From NCBI GenBank assembly GCA_003155565.1, contig PMDM01000158.1, forward strand, positions 10,144 through 18,135: 7,992 nt of DNA. Direction: 5' to 3'. Shown one piece after another: positions 5,453-7,992 of this stretch. The translations under genes were made by a program, and so were the position numbers. Source of the DNA: Methylococcaceae bacterium. Lineage in GTDB: Bacteria > Pseudomonadota > Gammaproteobacteria > Methylococcales > Methylomonadaceae. The notes below the pieces were generated by a model. It ran no database searches. It worked only from the letters and a program-made list of their open reading frames with translations, and was not told where the DNA came from. The stretch's first letter is position 1. Each line of letters begins with the position of its first letter.

Positions 5453-7992
5453 GCAAAATGCCGATGTTCGCCATCGCCGACAACGTTTTCTACACAACGT
5501 CCACACAATTCTGGATGTTCCGCATGTTCACCAACATCATAACGTTGATGCCAGCAGCGGACGCATTTGGGATGTTCAGAAATCATCACTTTTAGCTTAA
5601 CGCCTTCGATTTCGGTCTGGATAGCATCAGCAGGGCTAAACTGTTCGGCAATGACCGAAGCATTTGAGGTGATAAAAATAAAATGCAGTTCACTACCTAA
5701 TCGGTTTAAGACATCAAAAAACTCGCCATTGCAATACAGTTCAACTTCAGCGTTCAAGGATGCGCCAATGTCGCCCTTAGTCCTGCTTTTTTCTAGCTCC
5801 TTGCTGACTGCCGACCTTACCGCCATGATTTGTTGCCAAAACTCACGGTCCATCGGCGAACCTGCATCAAGCTCAACCAAGCCTTCATACCAAGTTTCCA
5901 AAAAGATCGATTCGCTGCGCTTTCCAGGCATGTACGACCAAATTTCATCGGCGGTATAGCTGATGATCGGTGCCAGCCAGCGCGTCAGAGCTTCCAGCAC
6001 ATGATACATAGCGGTTTGGGTCGAACGCCGCGCCAAGCCGTTGGTTTTGGCGGTGTATTGGCGGTCTTTAATAATATCCAGATAAAAACCACCCAGGTCT
6101 ATCACGCAAAAATGATGGATTTTCTGGAAAATTTGCTGAAACTGGTAGGCTTCGTAAGCGGCGATGACTTCTTCCTGTAACAGATAAGCCCTATCCAACA
6201 TCCAGCGATCTAGCGCCAATAAATCTTTGGTGGCGACAAGATCCTGACTGGGATCAAAATCATTCAAATTGGACAATAAGAATCTTGCCGTATTACGTAA
6301 ACGGCGGTAGCCGTCGGATGTGCGGGTAAGGATTTCGCTGGAGACCGACATTTCACCGCGATAATCCGTGGAAGCCACCCATAAGCGCAACACGTCCGCA
6401 CCCAAATCCTTCATAACCGATTGCGGCGCAACGACATTGCCCTTGGATTTGGACATTTTCTTGCCTTCGGCATCGACCGTAAAACCGTGCGTCAATACCG
6501 CCTTATACGGTGCAGCGCCATTTTTGGCTACTGATGTCAATAATGAAGATTGAAACCAGCCACGATGTTGGTCTGAGCCTTCCAGATACAAGTCCGCAGG
6601 AAAAACCAGTTGGTCGTGCTTATCGAGGACACAGGAGTGGGTTACACCGGAATCAAACCAGACATCCAGGGTATCAGTGACCTTTTCGTAATGTTCCGCT
6701 TCATCCCCCAACAATTCTTTGGGGTCGAGATCGAACCAGGCATCGATGCCGCGATCCTCAATGCGCTTGGCGACTTGCTCGATATGTTCCTGAGTGCGTG
6801 GATGGAGGTTACCCGTCATCTTATCCACAAAAAACGCAATCGGCACCCCCCAAGTACGTTGCCTGGAAATACACCAGTCCGGGCGGCCTTCCAGCATACT
6901 TTCAATCCGCGCCTGACCCCACTCAGGTATCCACTCAACGCGCTTGACTTCACTAAGCGCCTGTTCACGCAAGCCCTTCTGTTCCATGGAAATAAACCAT
7001 TGCGGTGTCGCCCTGAAGATAATTGGGGTTTTATGCCGCCAGCAATGCGGATAGCTGTGCAGGATGGCATGATGATGGAGTAAGTTGCCTTTGGCTTCCA
7101 ATACCTCCAAAACGTGGGCATTTGCATTGAACACATGTTCGCCAGCAAAAAACCCGGTATTAGGTAGGAACACGCCGTTCGCGTCGACTGGGTTATTCAC
7201 CGGCAAACCGTATTTTAAGCCAACGACATAGTCATCCTGGCCGTGGCCGGGCGCGGTATGCACAGCGCCTGTTCCGGCTTCTAGCGTGACATGGTCGCCG
7301 AGAATAATCGGCACCGGCTTGGCGTAGAACGGATGGTGCAGCAGCTTATTTTCAAGCGCAGCACCTTTGCAATACGCGATAACCCGGTAATTGTCGATAC
7401 CGTAACGCAGCATGGCATCTTTCAATAAGGCTTCCGCCAAAACCAGACGCTCCTTAGCCCCATCCTTTTCGCATTGGACGACCGCATAATCCAAATCGGG
7501 ATTCAGCGCGACTGCTTCGTTGGCAGGCAGTGTCCACGGCGTTGTCGTCCAGATAACCACCGACAACGGGCCCTCTCCTTCATGCTCCGGCACATGGTGG
7601 CAGGCTTTGAGGAAGGACTCCGGATCGAACGCCGTAAATCTTACATCGATGGCTGGGGAATGTTTGTCTTCATATTCAACTTCGGCCTCAGCGAGGGCGG
7701 AACCACAGTCCGTGCACCAATGCACAGGCTTGGCGCCTTTGGCGATATGGCCTTTTTGGGCGATGCTACCCAAAGCCCTTACTATTCCAGCTTCAAACGC
7801 AAAATCCATGGTCAGATAAGGTTTGTCCCAATCTCCTAAAATACCTAACCGTATGAACGCTTCCTTTTGGATGGCAACCTGTTTCCCCGCATAGTCACGG
7901 CAGGCTTTACGGAAAACATCCGGTGCAACCTTTGCACCCGCTTTGCCTATTTTCTTTTCAACCTGTAGCTCGATGGGCAAGCCGTGGCAATC
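5449..7992 (-). CDS. ileS: Isoleucyl-tRNA synthetase, N-terminus outside the window
   Basis: This cytoplasmic class I synthetase charges tRNA-Ile with isoleucine and edits misactivated valine. The frame enters the window at DCHGLPIEL and gives 847 residues. Compared with the Escherichia coli enzyme (938), about 90 residues are missing, including the HIGH motif. Present are the editing-domain signatures WTTTPWTLP and [16 protein letters not shown], the [10 protein letters not shown] segment, DVWFDSG, and the KMSKS loop (512-516 of the partial product, 6445-6459). A C-terminal zinc-binding domain has CVRC (C810, C813) and CGRC (C830, C833), as in the bacterial form that keeps this domain. The frame is intact. 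Its stop overlaps the lspA start by 4 bp. No promoter is visible in the window. The partial frame beginning at 7980 uses an internal TTG (Leu) and is not the true start. Confidence 0.98.
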   Translation of the reverse strand, partial: DCHGLPIELQVEKKIGKAGAKVAPDVFRKACRDYAGKQVAIQKEAFIRLGILGDWDKPYLTMDFAFEAGIVRALGSIAQKGHIAKGAKPVHWCTDCGSALAEAEVEYEDKHSPAIDVRFTAFDPESFLKACHHVPEHEGEGPLSVVIWTTTPWTLPANEAVALNPDLDYAVVQCEKDGAKERLVLAEALLKDAMLRYGIDNYRVIAYCKGAALENKLLHHPFYAKPVPIILGDHVTLEAGTGAVHTAPGHGQDDYVVGLKYGLPVNNPVDANGVFLPNTGFFAGEHVFNANAHVLEVLEAKGNLLHHHAILHSYPHCWRHKTPIIFRATPQWFISMEQKGLREQALSEVKRVEWIPEWGQARIESMLEGRPDWCISRQRTWGVPIAFFVDKMTGNLHPRTQEHIEQVAKRIEDRGIDAWFDLDPKELLGDEAEHYEKVTDTLDVWFDSGVTHSCVLDKHDQLVFPADLYLEGSDQHRGWFQSSLLTSVAKNGAAPYKAVLTHGFTVDAEGKKMSKSKGNVVAPQSVMKDLGADVLRLWVASTDYRGEMSVSSEILTRTSDGYRRLRNTARFLLSNLNDFDPSQDLVATKDLLALDRWMLDRAYLLQEEVIAAYEAYQFQQIFQKIHHFCVIDLGGFYLDIIKDRQYTAKTNGLARRSTQTAMYHVLEALTRWLAPIISYTADEIWSYMPGKRSESIFLETWYEGLVELDAGSPMDREFWQQIMAVRSAVSKELEKSRTKGDIGASLNAEVELYCNGEFFDVLNRLGSELHFIFITSNASVIAEQFSPADAIQTEIEGVKLKVMISEHPKCVRCWHQRYDVGEHAEHPELCGRCVENVVGDGEHRHFA

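Noticed and set aside
5453..5506. An extended lspA start giving 184 residues
   Set aside because: The extra 18 residues are Arg/Cys-rich and are encoded by the out-of-frame end of ileS. The ATGA overlap gives the normal family length.
6610..7083. A 157-codon open frame on the plus strand inside ileS
   Set aside because: It is antisense to conserved ileS sequence and shows no family features or ribosome binding site.
1..7992. CRISPR array, tRNA or rRNA genes, intact insertion sequence
   Set aside because: No regularly spaced repeats, cloverleaf-like segments, rRNA sequence or transposase frame was seen in reading the window.

Overview
The window looks like chromosomal DNA of a gammaproteobacterium. 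The strongest clue is the ileS-lspA pair, which overlaps by 4 bp and is the usual arrangement in that class. A methanotroph-like lineage (Methylococcales) is possible because of the large secreted di-heme cytochrome, but nothing in the sequence proves it.

Layout from left to right. (1) Positions 1-1318, minus strand: an outer-membrane porin with a signal peptide, a coiled-coil N-terminal part and a beta-barrel. Its C-terminus is cut off by the window edge. (2) Positions 1319-1776: a non-coding stretch. It holds the porin ribosome binding site, a candidate promoter overlapped by a 19-bp Fur-box-like palindrome, a broken ORF remnant, an imperfectly palindromic REP-like element, and the leader of the next gene. 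(3) Positions 1777-4722, plus strand: a secreted protein of about 981 residues. It fuses a YVTN-type beta-propeller to a di-heme cytochrome c peroxidase/MauG-like module and ends in a calcium-binding-type acidic motif. (4) Positions 4723-4951: a convergent intergenic region. It holds a second, better-preserved copy of the REP-like element, which may also act as a terminator for the leftward operon, and a separate hairpin cluster. (5) Positions 4952-7992, minus strand: lspA (prolipoprotein signal peptidase) and ileS (isoleucyl-tRNA synthetase, 5' end outside the window), translationally coupled.

ileS and lspA are housekeeping genes. The porin and the di-heme fusion protein are divergently transcribed cell-envelope genes. 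The Fur-like site suggests metal-responsive control of the porin, but a shared pathway is only an inference. I did not find a clearly new multi-gene system. The most unusual items are the propeller/di-heme fusion, the paired REP-like elements that bracket it, and the unidentified ORF remnant.
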